Source: an uncultured Oscillospiraceae bacterium
Lineage (GTDB): Bacteria; Bacillota; Clostridia; Oscillospirales; Oscillospiraceae
NCBI GenBank assembly: GCA_934589705.1
Contig: CAKTOH010000017.1
Location: 1-29,494 of the forward strand
Reading direction: 5' to 3'
DNA length: 29,494 nt
Part shown: piece by piece, positions 22,800-29,494 of the stretch
How the letters are laid out: every line of letters begins with the position of its first letter
How positions within the stretch are numbered: position 1 is the stretch's first letter
The notes under the pieces: generated by a model
The model's database searches: none
Told to the model about the DNA's origin: nothing
The model's input: the letters and a program-made list of their open reading frames with translations, nothing else
Position numbers and translations under genes: made by a program

Positions 22800-23141
22800 A
22801 TGACTGACTGTTTATTCTGTAAAATCATCGCCGGGGATATCCCCTCCACCAAGGTCTATGAGGACGAAACCGTCTTCGCCTTCCGGGATATCAACCCCCA
22901 GGCCCCTACCCACATTCTGGTGATTCCCAAAACCCACATTTCCGGCTGCAACGGCGTTACCGCTGACAACAGTGCGGTGGTGGCGCACATTTTTGAGGTG
23001 ATTCCCCAGATCGCCCAGGCCGAAGGCCTGGTAAACGGCTACCGGGTGGTGAGCAACTGCGGCGCCGATGCCGGTCAGACCGTGCCCCACCTGCACTTCC
23101 ACATTCTGGGCGGCAAGACCCTGAATCTGGAAATGGCATAA
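22800..23141 (+). CDS. HIT-family nucleotide hydrolase, HinT-like
   Basis: 113 residues. N-terminal CLFCKI (C4, C7), which with histidines may bind zinc, the IPSTKVYEDETVFAFRDINPQAPTHILVIPK core, and the catalytic histidine triad H97-x-H99-x-H101 in PHLHFHILGG. This is the branch-I HIT (HinT/PKCI) pattern: purine nucleoside phosphoramidase. The start follows AAGGAGCGAACAAAA. It is co-transcribed with the preceding membrane protein and ended by a strong terminator. Confidence 0.92.
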   Translation: MTDCLFCKIIAGDIPSTKVYEDETVFAFRDINPQAPTHILVIPKTHISGCNGVTADNSAVVAHIFEVIPQIAQAEGLVNGYRVVSNCGADAGQTVPHLHFHILGGKTLNLEMA

Positions 23142-23150
23142 AATTTCAGA

Positions 23151-23179
23151 GCCCGGACGGCTGTCCGGGCTTCCTTTTT
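23151..23179 (+). terminator. Intrinsic terminator after the HIT gene
   Basis: Stem GCCCGGAC/GTCCGGGC (23151-23158/23163-23170), loop GGCT, then TTCCTTTTT. Confidence 0.9.
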
Positions 23180-23238
23180 GCCGGGGTATACGCCCGGCGC
23201 TTCCGTTTGTCAATACTGCCGAAATTGCCCGGTTGTCC

Positions 23239-23267
23239 TTGACTTATTTCAGGTTAGGACGCATAAT
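23239..23267 (+). promoter_or_regulatory. Promoter of the repeat lipoprotein gene
   Basis: TTGACT (23239-23244), 17-bp spacer, CATAAT (23262-23267), 33 bases before the start codon. Confidence 0.65.
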
Positions 23268-23299
23268 GAGAATATATGCCAATTTACGGAGGATAGGAA

Positions 23300-24901
23300 A
23301 TGATGAAACGCAAAGGCCTTACCGCCCTGATCCTGATTTTGCTTCTTTTGATCCTGGCCGCCTGCGGGGCAGCCTTTTTCATGCTGAACTTTGCCATCGT
23401 GAATTTCCATTTGTATCCCAAGGACGCTAAGAGCCTTGACCTTCGGGGGGAAGACCTAAGCCTTTCCCAGTACCGGTCTTTGCAGAAGAGCATCCCCGGC
23501 TGCGATATCCTGTGGAACGTGCCCTTTCAGGGGCGGCTTATCAACAGCGACGCGGAGGAGATCACCCTGACGGAGCTGTCGGAAGACGACATTCTGGCCT
23601 TGGCCTGCTTTCCCAATCTCACCGCCGTCCACGCCGAGGGCTGCACCGACTACGAAGCCCTCATGCATCTGCGCCAGTCCCTGCCCAACGTGAATCTAAC
23701 CTACACCGTTACTCTGGAGGGGACGGACTACGCTCAGGACGCCGATCTGGTAGAGCTGACCGCCGTCACCGAAGAGGACGTGATGAAGCTTGCCTATCTG
23801 CCTGATGTCAGCACCGTCATTGTCAGCGGCGGCGGACGGTCCCTGAGCCTTCCGATGCTGCAAAGCCACTGCCAGAACGCGGGAATTACCTTTCTTGTCC
23901 GGCTCGGCAATGAGCTGGTGGAAACCTCCGCTGCCGATCTGACGGTGCAGGACGTGACCGACGAGGAGCTGAGCCTGCTGGGCTGCCTGCCCGGCCTCAA
24001 GCGGCTGCACCTGGTGAACCCTCAGGCGGAGCCGGAGACGGTTTTTGCTCTGGAAACTACCTATCCCAATGTGCAGACCACCTGGGAAATCCGCATCGGC
24101 GACGCCTCCTTCCAGAGCACGGACACGGAAATTGACCTGTCCCAGGTGGTTGTCACCGATCTTGCGGAGGTGGAGCAGAAAATGAAATATCTGCCCAACG
24201 CCGAGACGGTGATTTTCGGCCTGTGCGGCATCGACAACCCCAACTGGGGCAACAGCAAGGCCAAGAATCTGGCGGTCTGTGAAATCGAAAACAAGGCTCT
24301 TTCCGAATACCGGGATCGGGTGCGTGACAAGTATAAGGTGGTCTGGACGGTGCGGCTGGGCCCCAGCATCGCCCTGCGGACGGACAAGGACAACTTCATG
24401 CCCAACCACTTCGGCGTAGGTCAGTTCTTTGACGACTACACCGTGAACCTCAAATACTGCGAGGACATGGTCTGCCTGGACCTGGGCCACATGACCATGC
24501 ACACCATCGATTTTGTCACCTACATGCCCAAGCTCAAGTACCTGATTCTGGCCTGGACGGAGGTGCAGTACATCGAGCCCATCCGCACCTGCAAGAATCT
24601 GATCTGGCTGGAGCTGGACAACAGCTGCATCCGGGACTATTCCCCTCTGGTGGACTGCACCGCCCTGGAGGACTTGAACATCGGCAAGACCTTCTGCGAC
24701 ATCACGCCTGTCCTGCAAATGACGTGGCTGAAAAACCTGTACATGATCTTCGGCAACGGCGGCGATGCCTGGAAGGCCTCTCAGGCTTTGCCCAACACCC
24801 ATGTGGTAGCCTCCGGCGATGCCACCGTAGGCGGCGGCTGGCGCAGACTGCCCAACTACTACGCCATGCGGGATGCCCTGCATACGTACTATATGAACTG
24901 A
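23300..24901 (+). CDS. Membrane-anchored protein with tandem ~64-residue repeats and leucine-rich repeats
   Basis: 533 residues, not assigned to a named family. The N-terminus is a basic stretch and hydrophobic segment (7-35) with a possible lipobox LAAC (C22), but the hydrophobicity continues past C22, so it may be a plain membrane anchor. Four similar units follow, starting near 69, 132, 195 and 259: a W/Y-x-V-x-L-G strand, an acidic turn, a (T/S)EED-type helix start, then LPxLxxV. A weaker fifth strand is VVWTVRLG (347-354). The C-terminal part (389-485) is an internalin-like leucine-rich repeat: YMPKLKYLILAWTEVQYIEPI, CKNLIWLELDNSCIRDYSPL, CTALEDLNIGKTFCDITPV. Outside-facing binding role inferred. 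Ribosome site GGAGGATAGGAA. Confidence 0.75.
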   Translation: MMKRKGLTALILILLLLILAACGAAFFMLNFAIVNFHLYPKDAKSLDLRGEDLSLSQYRSLQKSIPGCDILWNVPFQGRLINSDAEEITLTELSEDDILALACFPNLTAVHAEGCTDYEALMHLRQSLPNVNLTYTVTLEGTDYAQDADLVELTAVTEEDVMKLAYLPDVSTVIVSGGGRSLSLPMLQSHCQNAGITFLVRLGNELVETSAADLTVQDVTDEELSLLGCLPGLKRLHLVNPQAEPETVFALETTYPNVQTTWEIRIGDASFQSTDTEIDLSQVVVTDLAEVEQKMKYLPNAETVIFGLCGIDNPNWGNSKAKNLAVCEIENKALSEYRDRVRDKYKVVWTVRLGPSIALRTDKDNFMPNHFGVGQFFDDYTVNLKYCEDMVCLDLGHMTMHTIDFVTYMPKLKYLILAWTEVQYIEPIRTCKNLIWLELDNSCIRDYSPLVDCTALEDLNIGKTFCDITPVLQMTWLKNLYMIFGNGGDAWKASQALPNTHVVASGDATVGGGWRRLPNYYAMRDALHTYYMN

Positions 24902-24954
24902 CGGAAAAACCGGATTTTTACAAAAATGAAAGAATTTCTTAAGGTTTCCCCGGC

Positions 24955-24983
24955 TTGACGGTAGCCGGAATCTATACTATAAT
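24955..24983 (+). promoter_or_regulatory. Promoter of the sortase gene
   Basis: TTGACG (24955-24960), 17-bp spacer, TATAAT (24978-24983); 30 bases to the start codon. Confidence 0.8.
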
Positions 24984-25013
24984 GTTTTTAAGAAAATTAC
25001 GGAGGGATTGCCC

Positions 25014-25811
25014 ATGAAAAAAATACTCTTTACCCTTACGGTTCTTCTGCTGGTGGCAGCCTTCGGCGTCAGCGCCTTTATGGTCGGCAATTATCTGCTG
25101 GAGGGCAAACGCCAGGAAGACCAGATGAAGGATCTGGCCGATCAGATCAGCCAGGCGCAGAGCGAGGCAGCCGATGAGGTTCTGGTGACGGCCCCTGTCC
25201 GGGTCACCGAGCCAAAGGAAACCAAGGATCCCAACGCCATGCTGCCCGGCTACGACGTGCTCTACCAGCAGAATTCCGACGCGGTGGGCTGGATCAAGAT
25301 CGAGGGCACCAAGCTCAACGAGGCGGTTTTTCAGACCCCCAACGACCCCAATTTCTACCTGTACGCGGATATCAACAAGCAGAAAAGCGACCACGGCAGC
25401 ATCTACGCCTGGGGCACCGCGGATGTGAACAAGCCCAGCGACAACATTACCCTGTTCGGTCACAACATGAAGGACGGCAGTAAGTTCGCCTGCCTGGGTG
25501 CTTACACCAGCAAGGCCGCCTGGGAGAAGAACAGCCTGATTTCCTTCGATACACTGACGGAATATCACATGTACAAAATTTTCGCGGTGTTCAAGACCTC
25601 CGCCAACGAGGGCGAGGGCTTTAGGTACCACCAGTTTGTGGACGCAGCCAACGAAAAGGAGTTCAACGACTTCGTTTCCACCTGCAAGAAGCTGTCCTTC
25701 TACGACACCGGCATTACCCCGGTGTACGGCGACAAGCTGATTTGCCTGTCCACCTGTGAGTACACCCTGGAAAACGGCCGGCTGGTGGTCGCCGCCGTCC
25801 GGATTACCTGA
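25014..25811 (+). CDS. srtB: Class B sortase
   Basis: 265 residues. One N-terminal membrane helix (about 4-27), a charged coiled spacer (30-58), then the sortase domain (about 75-265). Catalytic triad: H150 in LFGHNMKDGSKF, C248 in LSTCEY and R256 in NGRLVV. SrtB landmarks VGWIKIEGTKLNEAVFQ and the long helical insertion before the catalytic cysteine are present. It joins surface proteins to peptidoglycan at NPQTN- or SPxTG-like signals. No protein with such a signal is encoded in the window, so its substrates lie elsewhere. The start at 25014 follows GGAGGG. It has its own promoter and terminator. Confidence 0.93.
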   Translation: MKKILFTLTVLLLVAAFGVSAFMVGNYLLEGKRQEDQMKDLADQISQAQSEAADEVLVTAPVRVTEPKETKDPNAMLPGYDVLYQQNSDAVGWIKIEGTKLNEAVFQTPNDPNFYLYADINKQKSDHGSIYAWGTADVNKPSDNITLFGHNMKDGSKFACLGAYTSKAAWEKNSLISFDTLTEYHMYKIFAVFKTSANEGEGFRYHQFVDAANEKEFNDFVSTCKKLSFYDTGITPVYGDKLICLSTCEYTLENGRLVVAAVRIT

Positions 25812-25830
25812 TGTTCCATACCGAGTCAAA

Positions 25831-25860
25831 AGGCCTGCCCATTCCGGGCAGGCCTTTTTT
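25831..25860 (+). terminator. Intrinsic terminator of the sortase gene
   Basis: Ten-bp stem AGGCCTGCCC/GGGCAGGCCT (25831-25840/25846-25855) followed by TTTTT. Confidence 0.93.
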
Positions 25861-25887
25861 CGTTACCTGCGCGCCTTCGTATGGTAC

Positions 25888-25930
25888 ATGTCATTGCGAA
25901 CCAGCGCGCACGCTGGTGTGGCAATCCCCC
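25888..25930 (+). repeat. 43-bp dispersed repeat, direct copy
   Basis: Starts ATGTCATTGCGAACCAGCG and ends GGCAATCCCCC, with internal stem CCAGCG/CGCTGG. Exact reverse complement of 26185-26227. Part of the gene-free stretch 25812-26330. Confidence 0.85.
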
Positions 25931-26016
25931 AATTCTTCCGAGAGAACTACCGGAGAAGCTCAAAGGCTCCCCTTGCTGAACAAGGGTGATGCTCCGCGCA
26001 GCGAATTAGAATATTG

Positions 26017-26138
26017 ATGATTGCCGGTGGCAATCATACCATAATTCATGCTGTCACGAAGTGACTGAGGGGAAACTTACCTATTTTTACAATCCCTCAG
26101 TCAGCTGTGCTGACAGCTCCCTTTACACAAGGGAGCCG
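26017..26138. repeat. Cluster of short intergenic hairpins
   Basis: Three palindromic units follow one another: ATGATTGCC/GGCAATCAT (26017-26037), GTCAC/GTGAC (about 26053-26065), and the double hairpin GTCAGC/GCTGAC plus GCTCCCTT/AAGGGAGC (about 26100-26137). The last resembles the CAGCTCCC...GGGAGCC repeats found between genes in gut Clostridia. I see no gene here. Confidence 0.6.
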
Positions 26139-26184
26139 GGGTGCTCCCGCACCAGTGCGTTTTTCGATGATTCTCGGAATGTCG

Positions 26185-26227
26185 GGGGGATTGCCACACC
26201 AGCGTGCGCGCTGGTTCGCAATGACAT
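26185..26227 (-). repeat. 43-bp dispersed repeat, inverted copy
   Basis: Exact reverse complement of 25888-25930; the similarity partly continues outward on the left (TTCCGAGA motif at about 26170-26178). Confidence 0.85.
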
Positions 26228-26274
26228 CCTTCTTTCGATACTGCTTCTGTCCACAAACTTGTCGATTCTCCCTC

Positions 26275-26303
26275 TTGCCCCGGGGGGCAGAATGACGTAT
26301 AAT
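26275..26303 (+). promoter_or_regulatory. Promoter of the GH2 glycosidase gene
   Basis: TTGCCC (26275-26280), 17-bp spacer, TATAAT (26298-26303), 27 bases before the start codon. Confidence 0.65.
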
Positions 26304-26330
26304 GAAAGAAAACACTCGGAGGCGAGAAAT

Positions 26331-28673
26331 ATGCTGAGTTTATGCAACGATTGGGAATTTACGCCGGAATGGTTCGACGGCTTTGCCCTGGGTGAGGGAA
26401 CGGGAGTTCCCGTGCGCCTGCCCCACACCGTGAAGGAGGTTCCCCTTCACTACGCCGATTCTCAGACCTATCAGGGCTTCTGCGGCTATCGGAAAGTCCT
26501 GACCCTGGGGCAAGAGCTGGCGGGAAAGCACATTTTCCTCCAGTTTGACGGCGCGGCGCACATCGCTTCCGTCTTTCTCAACGGTCGGGAGCTGGTGGAG
26601 CACCGGTGCGGCTACACCGGCTTCCGGGTGGAGATCACCGAAGCCGTCCGGCTGGGGGAAGACAATCTGCTGGCCGTCCGGCTGGATACCACCGAAAACC
26701 CGGAGATTCCTCCCTTTGGCCACGTCATCGACTACCTGACCTACGGCGGCCTGTACCGGGAGGTCTGGCTGGATATCCGGGAGAAAAGCTATATTGAAGA
26801 TCTGTTCATCACCACCCCCACCCTGACCACTCTGAAAATCCGTCCCAAGCTCCACCACGCCAAGGGCTGTCTGCTGCTGGTGGAGCTGTTGCGGGGCGAG
26901 CGGAGCCTGGTGCGCAAGGCCTTCACCTCCGACGGCGTCATTACCATCCAGTGCCCTGGAGTCCGGCCTTGGGATACGAAGCACCCGGTGCTCTATACCT
27001 GCCGGGTGTCCCTGCTGAAAATCGGCCAGGTCATGGACGTGCGGGAGCAGAAGGTGGGCTTCCGGGTGGTGGAATTCCAGGCCGATGGCTTTTACCTGAA
27101 CGGCAGACGCACCTTCCTGCGGGGGCTGAATCGGCACCAATGCTGGCCCTACATGGGCTACGCCGCTCCGGAAAGCCTTCAGCGGGAGGATGCCCGGATT
27201 CTGAAAAAGGAGCTGTCCTGCAACGCCGTGCGCACCTCTCACTACCCCCAGAGCCACTACTTCCTGGACGAGTGCGACCGGCTGGGTCTGCTGGTGTTCA
27301 CGGAAATTCCCGGCTGGCAGCACATCGGCGGCAGCAACTGGAAGGCTCAGGCGGTGCAGAACACCCGGGAAATGATTCTCCAATACCGGAACCATCCCTC
27401 CATCGTTCTGTGGGGGGTGCGGATCAACGAAAGCCCGGACGACGACACCCTCTACCGGATGACCAACGCCGTAGCCCACGAGCTGGATCCCAGCCGTCCC
27501 ACCTCCGGTGTCCGAAATCTGGAAAAAAGCAGTCTGCTGGAGGACGTGTACGCCTTCAACGACTTCTCCCACACCGGTGCCAACCCAGGGTGCAGGCCGA
27601 AAAAGGCCGTCACCCCGGATGAGAGCAAGGCTCTGCTGATTTCCGAGCACGACGGTCACATGTTCCCCACCAAGTCCTTCGATTCCTGGCAGCGGCGGCA
27701 GGAACAGGCCCAGCGGCACATGCAGGTGCTGAACGATGCCATGGCGGACGGGGAGCACGCCGGCTGCTTCGGCTGGTGCATGTTCGACTACCCCACCCAC
27801 CGGGACTTCGGTTCTGGGGATCGGGTGTGCTATCACGGCGTTATGGATGCCTTCCGGAACCCCAAGCTGGCAGCCTATGCCTATGCCAGCCAGGGCGAGG
27901 GAAGCCCGGTGCTGGCAGTAGGCTCCACCATGGACATCGGCGACTATCCCGGCGGACAGATCGGGGACATTCTGGTGTTCACCAATGCGGATTATGTAAA
28001 CCTCTATAAAAACGGCAGCTTCGTCACCCGGCTGGATCGCACCCGCTGGGAGGCTCTGCCCCATGGCCCTCTGGTGCTGGATGATACCATCGGCTCCCTG
28101 CTGGAAACCCAGGAGGGCTTCGACGTCAAAAAGGCCGAGCAGATTCGCGCCTGTCTGCTGGCGGCACGCAAGTACGGCCCCGGCAGCCTGCCTTCGACGG
28201 AAATGGCGCGGATGGGCTACGTCATGGTCAAGTACGGCCTGAAATATTCCGACGCGATGCGGCTCTACGAAAAGTACATCGGCAACTGGGGCGGTCAGGC
28301 CACCACCTGGCGGCTCATGGCCGTGGTGGAGGGCGAGGTGGTAGCCAGCTGTACCCTGAGCCCCAGCTGCCGCCTCCATCTGGACGTGACGCCCAGCTCT
28401 GTGGTGCTGACCGAGGGGGACACCTACGACATGGCTGCCGTCCGGATTCGGATTCTGGACGAAAACGGCAACAACGCCCCCTACGCCCAGCTGCCTCTGC
28501 GTTTTACCCTGGAGGGGGCGGCGGAGCTGGTGGGCCCGGAGGTGGTCACCGCCGAGGGCGGCATGGCGGGCACCTACCTTCGCACGGTAGGCACCGCCGG
28601 GCAGGCAAAGCTCACCATCTCCTGCGATCAGACAGAGCCTGTGACGATTTTGTTTCAAGTCAACAAAAGGTAA
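26331..28673 (+). CDS. Glycoside hydrolase family 2 (beta-galactosidase/beta-glucuronidase type)
   Basis: 780 residues. N-terminal GH2 sugar-binding domain (about 1-165: RLPHTVKEVP, FDGAAHIASVFLNGREL, YLTYGGLYREVWLDI), Ig-like domain (about 170-260), TIM barrel from FYLNGRRTFLRGLNRHQ. Acid/base E367 lies in LWGVRINES and nucleophile E439 in LLISEHDG, 72 residues apart as in other GH2 enzymes. A C-terminal Ig-like region follows (about 650-780). There is no signal peptide, so it works in the cytosol on imported oligosaccharides. The ATG at 26331 follows GGAGGCGAGAAAT; the open frame upstream runs through intergenic repeats and the promoter. Substrate cannot be named; a beta-galactoside or beta-glucuronide is usual. 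Confidence 0.88.
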   Translation: MLSLCNDWEFTPEWFDGFALGEGTGVPVRLPHTVKEVPLHYADSQTYQGFCGYRKVLTLGQELAGKHIFLQFDGAAHIASVFLNGRELVEHRCGYTGFRVEITEAVRLGEDNLLAVRLDTTENPEIPPFGHVIDYLTYGGLYREVWLDIREKSYIEDLFITTPTLTTLKIRPKLHHAKGCLLLVELLRGERSLVRKAFTSDGVITIQCPGVRPWDTKHPVLYTCRVSLLKIGQVMDVREQKVGFRVVEFQADGFYLNGRRTFLRGLNRHQCWPYMGYAAPESLQREDARILKKELSCNAVRTSHYPQSHYFLDECDRLGLLVFTEIPGWQHIGGSNWKAQAVQNTREMILQYRNHPSIVLWGVRINESPDDDTLYRMTNAVAHELDPSRPTSGVRNLEKSSLLEDVYAFNDFSHTGANPGCRPKKAVTPDESKALLISEHDGHMFPTKSFDSWQRRQEQAQRHMQVLNDAMADGEHAGCFGWCMFDYPTHRDFGSGDRVCYHGVMDAFRNPKLAAYAYASQGEGSPVLAVGSTMDIGDYPGGQIGDILVFTNADYVNLYKNGSFVTRLDRTRWEALPHGPLVLDDTIGSLLETQEGFDVKKAEQIRACLLAARKYGPGSLPSTEMARMGYVMVKYGLKYSDAMRLYEKYIGNWGGQATTWRLMAVVEGEVVASCTLSPSCRLHLDVTPSSVVLTEGDTYDMAAVRIRILDENGNNAPYAQLPLRFTLEGAAELVGPEVVTAEGGMAGTYLRTVGTAGQAKLTISCDQTEPVTILFQVNKR

Positions 28674-28680
28674 TGGGACA

Positions 28681-28694
28681 GGCCGGCGGCCTTT
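28681..28694 (+). terminator. Short hairpin after the GH2 gene
   Basis: AGGCC-GGC-GGCCT followed by only TTG; a weak candidate terminator eight bases after the stop codon. Confidence 0.35.
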
Positions 28695-28749
28695 GTATCC
28701 AATTCACAGTTTCTTTTCAAAAAATTTTGTCAAAAATAACCGTTGCTTA

Positions 28750-28778
28750 TTGACATTATAAGCTGCGCGTGATATTCT
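28750..28778 (+). promoter_or_regulatory. Promoter of fhs
   Basis: TTGACA (28750-28755), 17-bp spacer, TATTCT (28773-28778). Transcription would start near 28785, leaving a leader of about 125 bases. Confidence 0.7.
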
Positions 28779-28782
28779 TATT

Positions 28783-28890
28783 TCGGTACTTGAGTACCGA
28801 ATGCAAGCGTGCGGGGAGCTATTCCGACAGCAAGCCGCATAAGTCCTGTATGCACCTGGGCCACACTAACGGCAGGGTGCCGATTACACA
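28783..28890 (+). ncRNA. Structured leader of fhs; candidate ZTP (pfl)-like riboswitch
   Basis: Begins with an 8-bp hairpin (28783-28790/28793-28800). It contains GGGGAGC (28813-28819) and CCTGGGC (28855-28861), two blocks conserved in ZTP riboswitches, which often precede fhs. CGAAT (28798-28802) can pair with ATTCCG after the first block, in the position of stem P1. However, the expected 5' block TGACTGGCG is not present; TGCAAGCG sits there instead. Further pairings: GCATA/TATGC (28837-28853), and CGGCA/TGCCG (28870-28882), which competes with GCACC/GGTGC (28852-28856/28876-28880) and could be a switch. A folate-related control role is inferred from the downstream gene. Confidence 0.45.
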
Positions 28891-28910
28891 ATACAAGGAG
28901 AATGAGTATC

Positions 28911-29494
28911 ATGGGATTCAAAACTGACATCGAAATCGCACAGGAAACCGTAATGGAGCCGATCACCGAAGTGGCTAAGACCGCCGGTGTAGACGAAAAG
29001 TATCTGGAGCAGTACGGCAAGTACAAGGCCAAGGTTGACTACCAGATCCTGAAGGACATGGCTGACAAGCCCAACGGCAAGCTGGTTCTCGTCACCGCCA
29101 TCAACCCCACCCCCGCAGGCGAGGGCAAGACCACTACCACCGTGGGCCTGGCTGACGGTATGCGCAAGCTGGGCAAGAACGTCATGGTCGCTCTGCGTGA
29201 GCCCTCTCTGGGCCCCGTGTTCGGCGTCAAGGGCGGTGCTGCCGGCGGCGGCTACGCACAGGTCGTCCCCATGGAGGACATCAACCTGCACTTCACCGGC
29301 GACTTCCACGCCATCGGCGCTGCCAACAACCTGCTGGCCGCGATGCTCGATAACCATATCTATCAGGGCAATGCTCTGAACATCGACCCCCGTCAGATCG
29401 TATGGCGCCGCTGCGTCGATATGAACGACCGTCAGCTCCGCTTCGTGGTGGACGGCCTGGGCGGCAAGACCAACGGTATGCCCCGTGAGGACGG
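28911..29494 (+). CDS. fhs: Formate-tetrahydrofolate ligase, N-terminal part (3' end outside window)
   Basis: 194 complete codons, open to the window edge; the full enzyme is about 555 residues. Opens [18 protein letters not shown] and has the ATP-binding loop [11 protein letters not shown] (67-77), then [25 protein letters not shown] and [17 protein letters not shown], all diagnostic of Fhs. It makes 10-formyl-tetrahydrofolate from formate, ATP and tetrahydrofolate, feeding purine synthesis and, in acetogens, the Wood-Ljungdahl methyl branch. The gene leans on GGC, GCT, CGT and AAG codons more than its neighbours, suggesting high expression. Ribosome site AAGGAG. Confidence 0.96.
   Translation, partial: MGFKTDIEIAQETVMEPITEVAKTAGVDEKYLEQYGKYKAKVDYQILKDMADKPNGKLVLVTAINPTPAGEGKTTTTVGLADGMRKLGKNVMVALREPSLGPVFGVKGGAAGGGYAQVVPMEDINLHFTGDFHAIGAANNLLAAMLDNHIYQGNALNIDPRQIVWRRCVDMNDRQLRFVVDGLGGKTNGMPRED

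Noticed and set aside
26061..26330. N-terminal extension of the GH2 protein
   Set aside because: The upstream open frame passes through dispersed repeats and a promoter; the ATG at 26331 has a ribosome site and begins the conserved domain.
26340..28658. 772-codon open frame on the minus strand opposite the GH2 gene
   Set aside because: High-GC shadow of the glycosidase; no family motifs, no ribosome site, and the plus strand has both catalytic glutamates.

Overview
The window looks like a chromosome segment of a gut Clostridia bacterium, most likely in the Oscillospirales (Ruminococcaceae/Oscillospiraceae) group. The reasons are the high-GC coding sequence with strong AAGGAGG-type ribosome sites, sigma-A-like promoters with 17-bp spacers, a YesM/YesN two-component pair, an AraR-type regulator, a class B sortase, fhs, and many structured intergenic repeats of the kind common in that group. 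The assignment is an inference; there is no rRNA or other marker in the window.

Layout. (1) Positions 1-820: the C-terminal end of a serine recombinase whose last codons run into a perfect 30-bp palindrome, then a tandem array of nested-hairpin repeats. (2) 822-2030: an AlaA-like aminotransferase, minus strand. (3) 2160-12863: a sugar uptake and sensing locus. A YtfQ/YtfR/YtfT/YjfF-type furanose ABC transporter operon (minus strand) diverges from an AraR-like GntR/LacI-type repressor (plus strand). Facing the repressor is a second operon of an AraC-type response regulator, a YesM-type kinase and a YtfQ-like lipoprotein, each overlapping the next by 4 bp. The lipoprotein has no transporter of its own and is probably a sensory subunit for the kinase. 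(4) 13064-14431: a COG2509-like FAD dehydrogenase. (5) 14940-16838: an M20 deacylase and dapH, divergent from back-to-back promoters, probably two steps of the acetylase branch of lysine/diaminopimelate synthesis. (6) 16920-17081: a 53-residue Cys/Asn/Trp-rich membrane microprotein whose ribosome site lies inside a hairpin. (7) 17409-20922: an Asp/Glu-transporter-family symporter, divergent from a murI-udk-HAD operon. (8) 21114-23141: a DUF89/ARMT1-like protein, a small multidrug-export family protein and a HIT protein. (9) 23300-25811: a lipoprotein with tandem repeats plus leucine-rich repeats, then a class B sortase. (10) 26331-28673: a cytoplasmic GH2 glycosidase. (11) 28911-end: the start of fhs behind a structured leader.

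The intergenic DNA is unusually rich in structure. Three 168-170 bp elements (12887-13054, 17081-17250, 20931-21100) share ATAC...GTAT ends and a fixed order of hairpins; two of them are near-identical inverted copies and the third keeps the layout with different stem sequences. There is also a 167-bp MITE-like element with perfect 21-bp ends, a 229-bp element with 24-bp imperfect ends, a 43-bp inverted pair, and several short dispersed palindromes.

The best candidates for something not yet described are the ATAC/GTAT hairpin family, the microprotein with its sequestered ribosome site, the lipoprotein-kinase-regulator sensing module beside an AraR-controlled furanose transporter, and the fhs leader RNA.
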